64,000 nucleotides of DNA, taken from Fervidobacterium sp. (GTDB lineage Bacteria > Thermotogota > Thermotogae > Thermotogales > Fervidobacteriaceae). The DNA is taken from positions 248,001 through 312,000 of the forward strand of contig JANZZV010000001.1 of the NCBI GenBank assembly GCA_026419195.1. Reading direction: 5' to 3'. A program made the translations under genes and the position numbers. The notes under the pieces are model-generated. The model saw only the letters and a program-made list of their open reading frames with translations. It had not been told where the DNA came from and did no database searches. Position 1 is the first letter of the stretch. The number at the start of each line of letters is the position of its first letter. Shown here piece by piece: positions 24,708-32,866 of the stretch.

Positions 24708-25381
24708 ATTCTCTGAGAATACAGATGGGCTATTCTGGTAGGTTCTGGGAGTCTGTAATGCTTTGTGACTGATTTTACAAATCTTAGAGAGCTCTCGATA
24801 TCGCAAAGATGACCAGGAGAGATAAAAATAGGTTTTACCTTAGGTTTTGATAGATAACAATAACCAATAATATTGCCACTCTTGTCTGTAACGTACGTTG
24901 CTTCACCTGGTTGTGTTGGGATGTCACAAAATCCATACAGTTTACTTTTAGCAACTCCGATAGTTGGGATGTCGAGCAAAACACCAGCATGACTTGCTAT
25001 GCCTAGTTTTCTTGGGTGTGCAATACCATGACCATCAAATAATACTACATCAGGTATGAAGTTATCCTTTCTAAGTTCTTTGAATGCCCTTAAGATAACC
25101 GGTACTTCGCGAAATGCAAGGAAACCAGGAATGTAAGGAAAAGATGTTTTTTGAATGCAAGAAATAACCTTTAAAACCTCCAATCGATTATTTAACAAAA
25201 CCACCACACCTATTGAAAATCCATTAATGTAACTAACATCAACCCCTGCGATAAGATTTATTGTCGATTCGTCAAGGGGAGTTAAGATAACTTTTTCAGC
25301 CAATTTTTTCTGTACTTCTTCTAATCTATTTATGTGTTCCTTAGAATAGAAATTAGATTTGTTGTGTTCTACTTTACTCAT
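24674..25381 (-). CDS. nfi: Endonuclease V
   Basis: It nicks DNA (or RNA) one base 3' of deoxyinosine left by adenine deamination, a lesion favoured by heat. Hallmarks are 'AGVDVSY' (metal-binding D48), 'FPYIPGFLAFRE' (wedge-like PYIP segment and Glu), 'LFDGHGIAHPRKLGIASHAG' (second Asp and His), and 'RLPEPTRIAHLYSQ' at the end. Length 235 fits. It lies 24 bases downstream of the carrier gene on the same strand and is probably the last gene of the oxygen-sensing operon. No strong SD is visible before the ATG, suggesting weak or coupled translation. Confidence 0.95.
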   Translation of the reverse strand: MSKVEHNKSNFYSKEHINRLEEVQKKLAEKVILTPLDESTINLIAGVDVSYINGFSIGVVVLLNNRLEVLKVISCIQKTSFPYIPGFLAFREVPVILRAFKELRKDNFIPDVVLFDGHGIAHPRKLGIASHAGVLLDIPTIGVAKSKLYGFCDIPTQPGEATYVTDKSGNIIGYCYLSKPKVKPIFISPGHLCDIESSLRFVKSVTKHYRLPEPTRIAHLYSQRIKKELRSKINI

Positions 25382-25405
25382 AATTTATGTTATTGAACTT
25401 TGGTA

Positions 25406-26692
25406 TTACAGAATTTTTAAAAGAATCAGTGTGTAAATATTTGATACTACAAGACTGATGATAGTTGCCACAAATCCAAATTTAACAAACTGAATAAATT
25501 TAACCTCCTCACCTTTATATTTTTTCAGCAAAGATAATCCAACAACGTTTGCTGAAGCTCCAACGGGTGTTAAGTTCCCACCAAGACAAGCCCCCAACGC
25601 AAGGGCATACCAAAAAGGTGTTATATTGGAAAATGCTGAAGGATTTATTGCCGGTAATCCTTTTATAACTGGTATCATGGTTGCCGCAAATGGTATATTA
25701 TCGATGAAGCCTGACAATATGCCCGATACCCACACGATTACAGACGAGAGAATAACATTTGAACCCTTAGAAATGTCAACGAGCAAATCAGCAATATCTC
25801 TCATGAGACCAACATGTTCCATAGCGCCTGTAACAACAAACAATCCTAAGAAAAAGAATATGACCTCCCACTCAACCTTCTCCAAAAATGGTGTAATTTC
25901 TTGAGGTTCAAATAACAACAATCCAAAGAATCCTGCAATCAGTCCTATGATAGAACTCTCAAGTTTAAGTTGCTTTTGAAAGATGAATAATGATATGACA
26001 AGCACCATGAATAGTCCTGAAAGAATAAATCTCCGCCTATTTGTGACAGCCCTTTTCTCATCAAACTCAGCCAAAAATTCCTTTGAGAAAACCTTTTTGA
26101 AGTTTTCTCTCGACATGTAAACTAAGGATAAGTTTACCAAGAAAAGGATTAGAAAGTTAACCGGTACCATATACTTTGAAAATTCGATAAATGGTATTCT
26201 GGCTGCAGATGTTATAAGTATGTTTGGTGGGTCACCAATAGGTGTCATAGTTCCACCAATGTTTGAGGCAAATATCTCTCCAAGTACAAATGGCAGTGGA
26301 TCGATTTCAAGGATATCTGTTATTGCAAATGTTACAGGAACGAATATCAATATCGTAGTAACGTTATCTATAAAAGATGAAACGATCGCAACAATAAAGG
26401 TCATTGCAAAAAATAATTTCTTTAAGCTTGTTCCTGCAACTTTGACAGTTTTAATTGCTATGTATTGAAATATGCCAGATGTTTCCATGACTCTTACAAA
26501 GATCATCATACCTATCAAGAAAAGAATAGTATTTATATCTATAGATTTTTGCAAACCTTCGTAAGGGTCAGGGAATACACGTATTGTTAGTAAGGTTAGT
26601 GCGCCTACCATGGCAGCGATGGTTTTGTTGATCTTTCCTGTTATAACGAAATAAAGCACAAGCCCAAATGTTATAAGGACAATTAGTTTCAA
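25406..26692 (-). CDS. ArsB/NhaD-type ion carrier (first of a tandem pair)
   Basis: A polytopic membrane protein of ~428 residues in the ion transporter superfamily that includes ArsB arsenite and NhaD Na+/H+ carriers. The two half-repeats each have the diagnostic set: 'SSFIDNVTTILIFVPV' with 'SNIGGTMTPIGDPPNI' in the first half, and 'SGFIDNIPFAATMIPV' with 'GGNLTPVGASANVVG' in the second. Ion specificity cannot be read. The start I favour is the TTG at 26692, eight bases after GAGGTG; an earlier in-frame TTG at 26716 abuts the upstream stop without an SD. It follows its paralogue in the same operon. Confidence 0.85.
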   Translation of the reverse strand: MKLIVLITFGLVLYFVITGKINKTIAAMVGALTLLTIRVFPDPYEGLQKSIDINTILFLIGMMIFVRVMETSGIFQYIAIKTVKVAGTSLKKLFFAMTFIVAIVSSFIDNVTTILIFVPVTFAITDILEIDPLPFVLGEIFASNIGGTMTPIGDPPNILITSAARIPFIEFSKYMVPVNFLILFLVNLSLVYMSRENFKKVFSKEFLAEFDEKRAVTNRRRFILSGLFMVLVISLFIFQKQLKLESSIIGLIAGFFGLLLFEPQEITPFLEKVEWEVIFFFLGLFVVTGAMEHVGLMRDIADLLVDISKGSNVILSSVIVWVSGILSGFIDNIPFAATMIPVIKGLPAINPSAFSNITPFWYALALGACLGGNLTPVGASANVVGLSLLKKYKGEEVKFIQFVKFGFVATIISLVVSNIYTLILLKIL

Positions 26693-26716
26693 GATTTCTT
26701 CACCTCGATAATTCAA

Positions 26717-27952
26717 CTAAATTCGCAAATACCATTTAATTAATATGAACACAGTTGAGATTATACCACCGTAAAGAACCGGTTTCAACATAATTTGTGT
26801 GAACTTTAAGAAACTTAATTCCTCGTTTTTTAACTTTCTAAGTAAATTGTTACCAACTATATTACACATAGAAGCAACAGGTGTGAGATTTCCACCTATG
26901 CCTACGCCAAGTGCTAAAGCCCAGTAAAGTACTGAACTTGGATTGTGAAAAGCCAACTTTCTTACAATGTTTACAAAAATGAGAGTAACAGGTAAAGCAC
27001 CCAAAAAGCCACTGAGTAAGATCGAGAACCATAGAATTATTAATGGTAACAGAACTGAATGTTGAAAATTTTTGAAAAATGATATTGATTTATCGAAGAT
27101 ACTTAGGGATTCTAAGCTCCAATTTAACATGTACAGACCAACTATGAGAAAAATGGTGTCCCAATCAATTTCCTGCACTTTTGAATGAAAGTCTGAGTTC
27201 TCAATAAAAAGCAGTATCAGTGCATACAACAGCGTAACTGTACCAAGCTCCATATTCAATTTATCGTGAAAAGCCATTGTCAGAATAGTGGTCATGAAAA
27301 AACATAAGTACCAAATCCAAGAAGAGTTCGTTATTGAATAATTGTTGTCATTTGGTATTTTGATAGATACCAATTTCAGCTCTTTTTTTAACCAGAATAG
27401 CTGAGTGATAAGTAAGACTGTTCCAACTGGTAAAAGGTTAACGAAGAAAGACGTAAACGGAAGTTTTGAGACAGAATATATAACTATATTGGGTGGATCA
27501 CCAATAGCAGTGGTCATTCCACCTATATTTGAAAAGAGAATAGCGTTTGTTGATAACATCTTTGGATCCAGATTAAGTGTGTCGGAGATGTAGAAAAGGA
27601 TGGGTATGAAGATCAATATTGTCGTCACGTTATCCAGAAATGCCGAGAGAAAAAATATGGCAATGTTTATTAGAATAAGCATAGTAATGAAATTTCCCTT
27701 GCTTGCTTTTATGATATACTCCGATATACCTGTGAAAACTCCTCTCTCTTTCAGGACAGAAACAATCAACATCATACCAAAAAGTATCGATAATGTATTA
27801 AAATCTATAACACGTCCAGCCTTTTCAAAATCGAACTGATTCAACAAAAACATTGAAATTGATCCAAGTAATAAGGTTGAAACCGAAGAGACTTTTGGTT
27901 TATACAGTATTAACACATACGCTAATATGTATAGAAACAAAACGAAAAACAT
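26717..27952 (-). CDS. ArsB/NhaD-type ion carrier (second of a tandem pair)
   Basis: A paralogue of the downstream gene with the same two-half layout: 'SAFLDNVTTILIFIPI', 'SNIGGMTTAIGDPPNIVIY', then 'SGFLGALPVTLIFVNI' and 'GGNLTPVASMCNIVG'. In the second half the usual Asp-Asn pair is replaced ('FLGALP' instead of 'FIDNIP'), so the two carriers probably differ in ion or substrate. The start ATG at 27952 shares its first base with the stop of the TPR gene (TGATG), and GAGGTG lies upstream, so translation is coupled. About 11 membrane segments; length 412. Confidence 0.83.
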   Translation of the reverse strand: MFFVLFLYILAYVLILYKPKVSSVSTLLLGSISMFLLNQFDFEKAGRVIDFNTLSILFGMMLIVSVLKERGVFTGISEYIIKASKGNFITMLILINIAIFFLSAFLDNVTTILIFIPILFYISDTLNLDPKMLSTNAILFSNIGGMTTAIGDPPNIVIYSVSKLPFTSFFVNLLPVGTVLLITQLFWLKKELKLVSIKIPNDNNYSITNSSWIWYLCFFMTTILTMAFHDKLNMELGTVTLLYALILLFIENSDFHSKVQEIDWDTIFLIVGLYMLNWSLESLSIFDKSISFFKNFQHSVLLPLIILWFSILLSGFLGALPVTLIFVNIVRKLAFHNPSSVLYWALALGVGIGGNLTPVASMCNIVGNNLLRKLKNEELSFLKFTQIMLKPVLYGGIISTVFILIKWYLRI

Positions 27953-29109
27953 CAACTGTTTTCACCTCTGTGAATGGATACAAGTTTCTTTACCAATAAC
28001 CTTGAGTCTTCATCAGTTATCTTCTCCAAGTCATCAAAATAAGAAAAATCCTTTTGGATCTTTTCAAGCTCCTCTATGCCCATAGCTCTTTCGGTTATGG
28101 ACTTTTCTACATATTCCTTTAACTTTTCTATGAACTTTGATTCCAAACCAGATAATTCTACGGAAACGTCAGCCGAAGTTTCTACAGCAGCTCTAGTTTC
28201 AGGTAGTAAGCCATCGATAAGTTGTTTACTTTCGTGTAGAACTTCTTCTATGAGTATCTTTCTATCTTCTATCGTTTCTTCAACATTCTTTTGGATAACA
28301 AGATCCTCTGTCTTTTGTTCCTCTTTTGCTAAGACCTCCGTTATTTCTTCTGTACTTGTCGAAGCTTCAAGTAATTCTTTAAATACATCGATGTCACTGC
28401 TCAAAAGTGTCTCAAAATCAACGAGTTTTGCATTTTCAGGTATAAGTTCTACTCCCTCAGCTTCAACTAATACTTCCTTCTTACGTTCTTCGGTAGTCTG
28501 TGCAACTGGTTGAACAGAAACGACATCTCTAGCTTGCTCTGGCTTCAGAGGTAATTCTATTACTCGTTTTCTTATTTTGAGTATTCTTATTTCGGCAACT
28601 ATCAAAGTAACAAAGATAATCAAAAAGACAATTATAGGAAGCATGAAATTTATAGGTTTGCTTTTTGGTGTAACGTAAGAAGTTTGTGTGGGGATTTCAG
28701 ATTGAGCTGGTTTGTGTTTCATTATCCATCTCTTCCATTCGTCTTGGGCTTGTCGTTTATCGATAGATGAAAGTAGTTCTTTTACAAATCCCGTGTTGTA
28801 ACTACTCAGATAACTACGTGCTTTATCGTAGTTACCAACCATGTAAGCAGATATACCCATTTTAAATTTGACATACGAATCGAAACCTTCAATAGTAGGG
28901 TCTGTTGTCAATGCCAGTTCGTAATTCCTTAAAGCTGTGGTATAATCACCTGATTTGTAAGAAAGTTCAGCGGCAGAATAATATTCAATTGCCTTTTGTG
29001 AAATAGAAAATATGATCGTAGAGAGTGTTGAGAGTAATGCAAGGATTATAATTTTTTGAATCTTTTCAGACTTTACCAAAATATCCCAACTCCCTCTTGA
29101 CACTTTCAA
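27952..29109 (-). CDS. Membrane-anchored TPR protein with acidic cytoplasmic tail
   Basis: A protein of unknown function. A hydrophobic segment (~18-38) leads into two TPR-like helical hairpins ('AIEYYSAAELSYKSGDYTTALRNYELAL' type, ~40-110), then a second membrane segment (~153-176, 'MLPIIVFLIIFVTLIVAEI'), then ~200 residues rich in Glu, Lys and Val with coiled-coil character. The TPR part would be outside and the long tail inside. The TTG start at 29109 overlaps the chemoreceptor stop (TTGA). A TTG at 29079 with GAGGGAG ahead of it is an alternative. Its position between a soluble chemoreceptor and two ion carriers suggests a scaffold or partner, but this is inference. Confidence 0.65.
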   Translation of the reverse strand: MKVSRGSWDILVKSEKIQKIIILALLSTLSTIIFSISQKAIEYYSAAELSYKSGDYTTALRNYELALTTDPTIEGFDSYVKFKMGISAYMVGNYDKARSYLSSYNTGFVKELLSSIDKRQAQDEWKRWIMKHKPAQSEIPTQTSYVTPKSKPINFMLPIIVFLIIFVTLIVAEIRILKIRKRVIELPLKPEQARDVVSVQPVAQTTEERKKEVLVEAEGVELIPENAKLVDFETLLSSDIDVFKELLEASTSTEEITEVLAKEEQKTEDLVIQKNVEETIEDRKILIEEVLHESKQLIDGLLPETRAAVETSADVSVELSGLESKFIEKLKEYVEKSITERAMGIEELEKIQKDFSYFDDLEKITDEDSRLLVKKLVSIHRGENS

Positions 29110-29948
29110 AGCTTAAGATCTTTAAGTCTAACTTGAGCCTTTACAATTGAAGAGATAACTCTGGAGAGTGTGTCAAACTTATTTGTTGCACTTTCCATAA
29201 CATTTACTGCTTTTGAGAAATTTTCATTTTCGCTTGAGAGTTCTCCCTTAGTGTTTTCCAAAATATTTGCAACATGAGACAGTAATGTTGCATTTTGCTG
29301 CATAAAGCTAAGCAATTCTTGGAAAGAATTTTGAACTGTTGTAAATATTTCACCAACTAATTTTATACTTTCAAGTGCTGCGGAAACAGATTTAGATAAT
29401 TCTTTGACTTGAATGGTAATTTCCTTTGCAACATGATTTGACGCTCCGGCAAGTTTCTGAACCTCCGATGCCACCACTGCGAATCCTTTTCCAAATTCTC
29501 CAGCTCTTGCTGCTTCTATTGAAGCATTAAGAGCCAGCAAATTTGTTTGCTTAGCAATTTTTGTTATTTCCACAACCATATTTTCTACATTACCAAACAT
29601 TCCCAAGGTTTTTGCTGTTTCTTCTACGGAGTTCATAACAATTTCGTTAATTTTATTTATATCGGCTCCTGATTTTCTAAGTTCGTTTACTATCCTTTCG
29701 TTCACTTTTTGGGATTGAGCAATGCTTTGTGTAATTTCTCTTGCTTCTTTATCGAATTGCAAAACCATGTTTTGCAACCTATTTTGCATTTCAATAAAAA
29801 CATTTTGTAGTTCTTCGATGCTTGCTTTAACCGTTTCGACTCGCGAAATCAACGCTTCGTCAAGTTGTGACATAAACGAGGTCATAAGGTTTTCGGCGAA
29901 AAAAGCAGAAGATATTTGTTCAAGAGTCTCTTTATCTATTTTCGGCAT
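29106..29948 (-). CDS. Soluble chemoreceptor-type signalling protein
   Basis: A 280-residue cytoplasmic methyl-accepting chemotaxis-type protein. It has no membrane segment and no recognisable sensor domain of its own. The signalling hairpin tip is canonical ('[31 protein letters not shown]', ~139-170 from the upstream alternative start), so it should bind CheA and CheW. The C-terminus lacks the CheR/CheB-binding pentapeptide. Such receptors take their input from a partner protein. The partner is probably the ODP-type di-iron protein encoded directly upstream, whose stop overlaps an in-frame GTG here. I favour the ATG at 29948 behind GTAGGTGAG. The signal could be O2, iron redox state or both. 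Confidence 0.88.
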   Translation of the reverse strand: MPKIDKETLEQISSAFFAENLMTSFMSQLDEALISRVETVKASIEELQNVFIEMQNRLQNMVLQFDKEAREITQSIAQSQKVNERIVNELRKSGADINKINEIVMNSVEETAKTLGMFGNVENMVVEITKIAKQTNLLALNASIEAARAGEFGKGFAVVASEVQKLAGASNHVAKEITIQVKELSKSVSAALESIKLVGEIFTTVQNSFQELLSFMQQNATLLSHVANILENTKGELSSENENFSKAVNVMESATNKFDTLSRVISSIVKAQVRLKDLKL

Positions 29949-29953
29949 TGTAC

Positions 29954-30730
29954 TCACCTACCGTAAATTTCATCTATTATGTCAATTCCACATCTCAAAT
30001 TCTTAAACCACTCAAATAGCTTTTTCACATTTTCACCTTTAAATATAGCTCCATGTTGTGGGGCAACAATCTCTATCTCCTTTTTTTCAACTATGCTTAG
30101 CCATTTTTTTAAAGCCACACTGGATGTTATGTATCTTTTGTGGAATAATTCCATCAATTTTACATGTTCTGAAAAGTCTTTTACAAAAACATACCTTTGT
30201 CCTTTTGGAAAAACAGCCACTCCCAAGTCACCTGAGAAAAGTATCTTCGCCCTCGGATCGTATAAGGTGAAGTTTCCTGTTGAATGTAAATAGTGAGTTG
30301 GAATAAACTCAAGCTCAGTTCCTGATTGTAACCTCAGCTTTTCTCCTCGATCTGGTATTGGAACTACCCTCCGCTGGTCGTATATTCCAAAATGCGGTAA
30401 AAATCTTGTCCAAAGTGCTGATATATATATCTTGGAGTTCTCAGCTATTGAAAGCCATAGAGTTATCCCAGATGTAACGTCCGGGTCTTGGTGTGTGAAA
30501 AATATATATTTTATTTTACTTGGTTCAACTATCTCAGACACATTTGCTAATACCCTCGGAAACACATGGGCCCCTCCGGGATCGAGTAACATAGCCTCGT
30601 TGCCATCGACGATTATGTATTGGTTAGTTTGTACTATACCTTCTTCTTCTTTTTCTTCCCAGGCAAGAAAAATGAATTTATGAACACCATCATCGTATAA
30701 CGTTACATTTTCAATACCTTCTTTCGACAT
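29954..30730 (-). CDS. ODP-type oxygen-binding di-iron protein (metallo-beta-lactamase fold)
   Basis: A 258-residue stand-alone metallo-beta-lactamase-fold protein related to the di-iron domain of flavodiiron proteins but without flavodoxin. Likely iron ligands are H80, D82 and D84 in 'THQDPDVTSG', H146/H149 in 'THYLHSTGNF', D168 in 'FSGDLG', and H226 in 'PQHGAIF'. It resembles ODP, the oxygen-binding di-iron sensor known to work with a chemoreceptor in Treponema denticola. It is followed directly by a soluble chemoreceptor gene, which supports a sensory rather than catalytic role. The start ATG at 30730 lies after GGAGGTGACAAC. Other annotations such as hydrolase or 'FprA-like' would be generic. 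Confidence 0.85.
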   Translation of the reverse strand: MSKEGIENVTLYDDGVHKFIFLAWEEKEEEGIVQTNQYIIVDGNEAMLLDPGGAHVFPRVLANVSEIVEPSKIKYIFFTHQDPDVTSGITLWLSIAENSKIYISALWTRFLPHFGIYDQRRVVPIPDRGEKLRLQSGTELEFIPTHYLHSTGNFTLYDPRAKILFSGDLGVAVFPKGQRYVFVKDFSEHVKLMELFHKRYITSSVALKKWLSIVEKKEIEIVAPQHGAIFKGENVKKLFEWFKNLRCGIDIIDEIYGR

Positions 30731-30780
30731 GTTGTCACCTCCGTTTTTAAGGTTCATAAATTTGACCCCCGAGACCAGAA

Positions 30781-30820
30781 AAATTAAATCTTGAAATTAA
30801 ATCTTGTTTTAATTATACCA
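30781..30820 (-). promoter_or_regulatory. Promoter of the ODP operon with a 13-bp tandem repeat
   Basis: The minus strand has the extended -10 TGGTATAAT (30812-30820). Immediately downstream is a perfect tandem repeat of CAAGATTTAATTT (30794-30806 and 30781-30793), covering the expected transcription start. The chromate transporter gene stops at 30824, so readthrough from it is also possible. The repeat may be a regulator site. Confidence 0.5.
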
Positions 30821-30823
30821 TAT

Positions 30824-31345
30824 TTATTTAAAAATAATGAGCCCGAATATCCCTGAAAGTAAAAAAAGAAAGATGGTGTCTAATTTTAAATACAATAAGA
30901 GAGCTGTTGATATAACGGTGAATACGACTGAAAACAGATTACTGAAAGCATCTTTTGTGAAATTAAGTGCAGCGGAACATATCATTGCAACAATAACGGG
31001 TTTAAGTTTGGAAATTATAAGTTTAATACTATTGTTCTCTTTGTGCCTTGAGTAAAGAAAAAATACACTTAAAGATAGAATTATTGGAATCAATATAGCC
31101 GATGTTGTGGCAATCAGCGATCCAAATATTCCACCTAATTTGTATCCTACAAAAGTAGCGGCGTTTATTCCTATTGGACCAGGAGTTGATTGAGAGATTG
31201 CGACTATTTCGTTAAATTCGTCTAAACTTAACCATTTGTTTGTTTCTACCACATAATAACTTATCACCTTCAAAATACTGTATCCACCACCGAAGCTTAC
31301 ACCACCAATTTGAAGAAACGTCAGAAATAGCTTAAAATAAATCAC
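30824..31345 (-). CDS. Chromate transporter family protein, half-size (second of pair)
   Basis: A 173-residue single-domain CHR-family membrane protein with about five to six hydrophobic segments. The family signature is present: 'GGVSFGGGYSILKVI' near the N-terminus and 'SQSTPGPIGINAATFVGYKLGG' in the middle. In the short-chain CHR group, two half-size proteins encoded together form the carrier that full-length ChrA makes by fusion. Physiological substrates outside chromate-resistant bacteria are not known. It overlaps the end of the partner gene by one base. Confidence 0.85.
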   Translation of the reverse strand: MIYFKLFLTFLQIGGVSFGGGYSILKVISYYVVETNKWLSLDEFNEIVAISQSTPGPIGINAATFVGYKLGGIFGSLIATTSAILIPIILSLSVFFLYSRHKENNSIKLIISKLKPVIVAMICSAALNFTKDAFSNLFSVVFTVISTALLLYLKLDTIFLFLLSGIFGLIIFK

Positions 31346-31938
31346 TACCGATCACCTTCTTTTACATTATCTCTATTTTTAAAAGAACCTCTTATTAGTG
31401 AATAAAATATGGTAAGTAATATAATAAATACAGGATTCAATTTGAAAAAGCTCACAAAAGTAAAAGATATAATAAAAATAATTATATCTTCAATTTCTCT
31501 TACGTTACTTTTCCACATTTTAAGAACAGATACTAACAGTACAGAAAACAGAGGGATTTTCATACCTCTTAAAAAAGGGGAAAGAATGTTATAAAACTTT
31601 GAAACCAAGGCGGCTATGGCAAGAATGATTAATGTAGGAAAGAATATAGCCCCTACTACTGCGGAGATCGTGCCTTGAATTTTTCGAAGTTTGTAACCGA
31701 CAAGTGCCGAAGTATTAACAGCAATTGGTCCTGGCAAAGATTGAGCTATTACCAAAAGAGATGTGAATTCTTCATCTGAAAGAAGTTTATTTTTAGTTAC
31801 AAATTCTTCTCTTATTACTGGTACCATTGCGTATCCTCCACCTATTGTCACACCTCCTACTTTAGCAGTTATAGAGAATATTTTCCACAACGAGAGAGTG
31901 GTACCTTCTTTTTTTAATTTGACCATTTTGCCAATCAA
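31345..31938 (-). CDS. Chromate transporter family protein, half-size (first of pair)
   Basis: A 197-residue CHR-domain membrane protein, partner of the gene that follows: 'GGVTIGGGYAMVPVIREEF' and 'AQSLPGPIAVNTSALVGYKLR' mirror the other half. The start is either the TTG at 31938, close to AAGGAAGGGG, or the ATG at 31926; the hydrophobic part begins later, so function is unaffected. It is transcribed divergently from the DMT transporter gene and leads the chromate transporter/ODP gene string. Confidence 0.83.
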   Translation of the reverse strand: MIGKMVKLKKEGTTLSLWKIFSITAKVGGVTIGGGYAMVPVIREEFVTKNKLLSDEEFTSLLVIAQSLPGPIAVNTSALVGYKLRKIQGTISAVVGAIFFPTLIILAIAALVSKFYNILSPFLRGMKIPLFSVLLVSVLKMWKSNVREIEDIIIFIISFTFVSFFKLNPVFIILLTIFYSLIRGSFKNRDNVKEGDR

Positions 31939-31971
31939 CCCCTTCCTTCTTTTTTCAAAGATGTATGTTAT

Positions 31972-31979
31972 ATTATAAT
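31972..31979. promoter_or_regulatory. Palindromic -10 shared by divergent promoters
   Basis: ATTATAAT is its own reverse complement and offers a TATAAT on each strand, 45 bases before the DMT transporter gene (plus) and 34 before the chromate transporter gene (minus). The two promoters would compete. -35 boxes are weak on both sides. Confidence 0.4.
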
Positions 31980-32023
31980 TAACAAGTGATGGTTATAAAA
32001 AATTATACTACGGAGGTACAGTT

Positions 32024-32860
32024 ATGGGAATATTATGGATGGCACTGAGAATATTGCTGCTGGGGTACGAGAGGATCGCAGGTAACAAGATTTCAAAAGA
32101 TTCACCCACGTTCGTAGCAGCTTGGGGATTTTTCTTCTTTTCTTTTCTGTCGTTCTTTCCGTTTTTTAAAACCATAAATATTGATGTAATTACAAAATCT
32201 GCTTTAAGTGGTGTTATTTATTCGTTTTCTTTCTCATTGTATACATACGCACTTGGACACGAGGATACTTCCGTTGTTGCTCCTTTGTACAATTTGAATG
32301 CCATTTTTTTAGTAATTTTATCTGCTGTTTTCTTAGGTGAACCGTTTAGTATTAAGAAACTCATAGGTGCTTTACTCATGATCTACGGAGTAAGCTTTTT
32401 GAAAAAAGAAAGCAGTGTCTTTTTATCTTACAAAAACTTACTCAAGAGTAAAGGTGCGGTAGCGATGATTTTTGCATCCTTACTTATGTCTTTTGGAAGA
32501 ATAATAGATAGAAAGATCACGCAGAACGTTTCACCACTTAGTTACTCGGTTGGAGTGTACCTTGTTATAAGTACGTATATATTCATTTTTGGATTGATTT
32601 CTGGAAGTAGACTCACTGATTATACGAAAATTGTAAAAGAAAAAATATTCCACCTCATCCTCGGTGGAATTTGCAACGCTTATTCTTACGTTGCTCTTCT
32701 TAATGCGTTTGACTATCTTGGAGTGAGTGTTGCTGAACCTCTTTCCATGCTTTCTGTTTTTGTTACAATGATTTTTGCCAAACTCTTGCTGAAAGAGGAA
32801 ATAGGTCTAAGATTGATTGCGGCTTTGTTGCTATTTACGGGGGCTATACTTATTTACTGA
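32024..32860 (+). CDS. EamA/DMT-family transporter
   Basis: A 278-residue membrane protein with about ten hydrophobic segments in two homologous halves, as in the drug/metabolite transporter (EamA) family. The first half ends in 'VVAPLYNLNAIFLVILSAVFLGEPFSIKKLIGALLMIYGV' and the second in 'VAEPLSMLSVFVTMIFAKLLLKEEIGLRLIAALLLFTGAI', the classic repeated pattern. It probably exports a small metabolite; the substrate is unknown. It converges on polA, whose stop lies only six bases beyond, with no terminator hairpin between them. Confidence 0.87.
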   Translation: MGILWMALRILLLGYERIAGNKISKDSPTFVAAWGFFFFSFLSFFPFFKTINIDVITKSALSGVIYSFSFSLYTYALGHEDTSVVAPLYNLNAIFLVILSAVFLGEPFSIKKLIGALLMIYGVSFLKKESSVFLSYKNLLKSKGAVAMIFASLLMSFGRIIDRKITQNVSPLSYSVGVYLVISTYIFIFGLISGSRLTDYTKIVKEKIFHLILGGICNAYSYVALLNAFDYLGVSVAEPLSMLSVFVTMIFAKLLLKEEIGLRLIAALLLFTGAILIY

Positions 32861-32866
32861 GCCAAA

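Noticed and set aside
28076-28513. 145-codon Ser-rich open frame opposite the TPR gene
   Set aside because: Antisense reading of Glu/Lys-rich codons gives Ser/Phe runs; no SD or motif.
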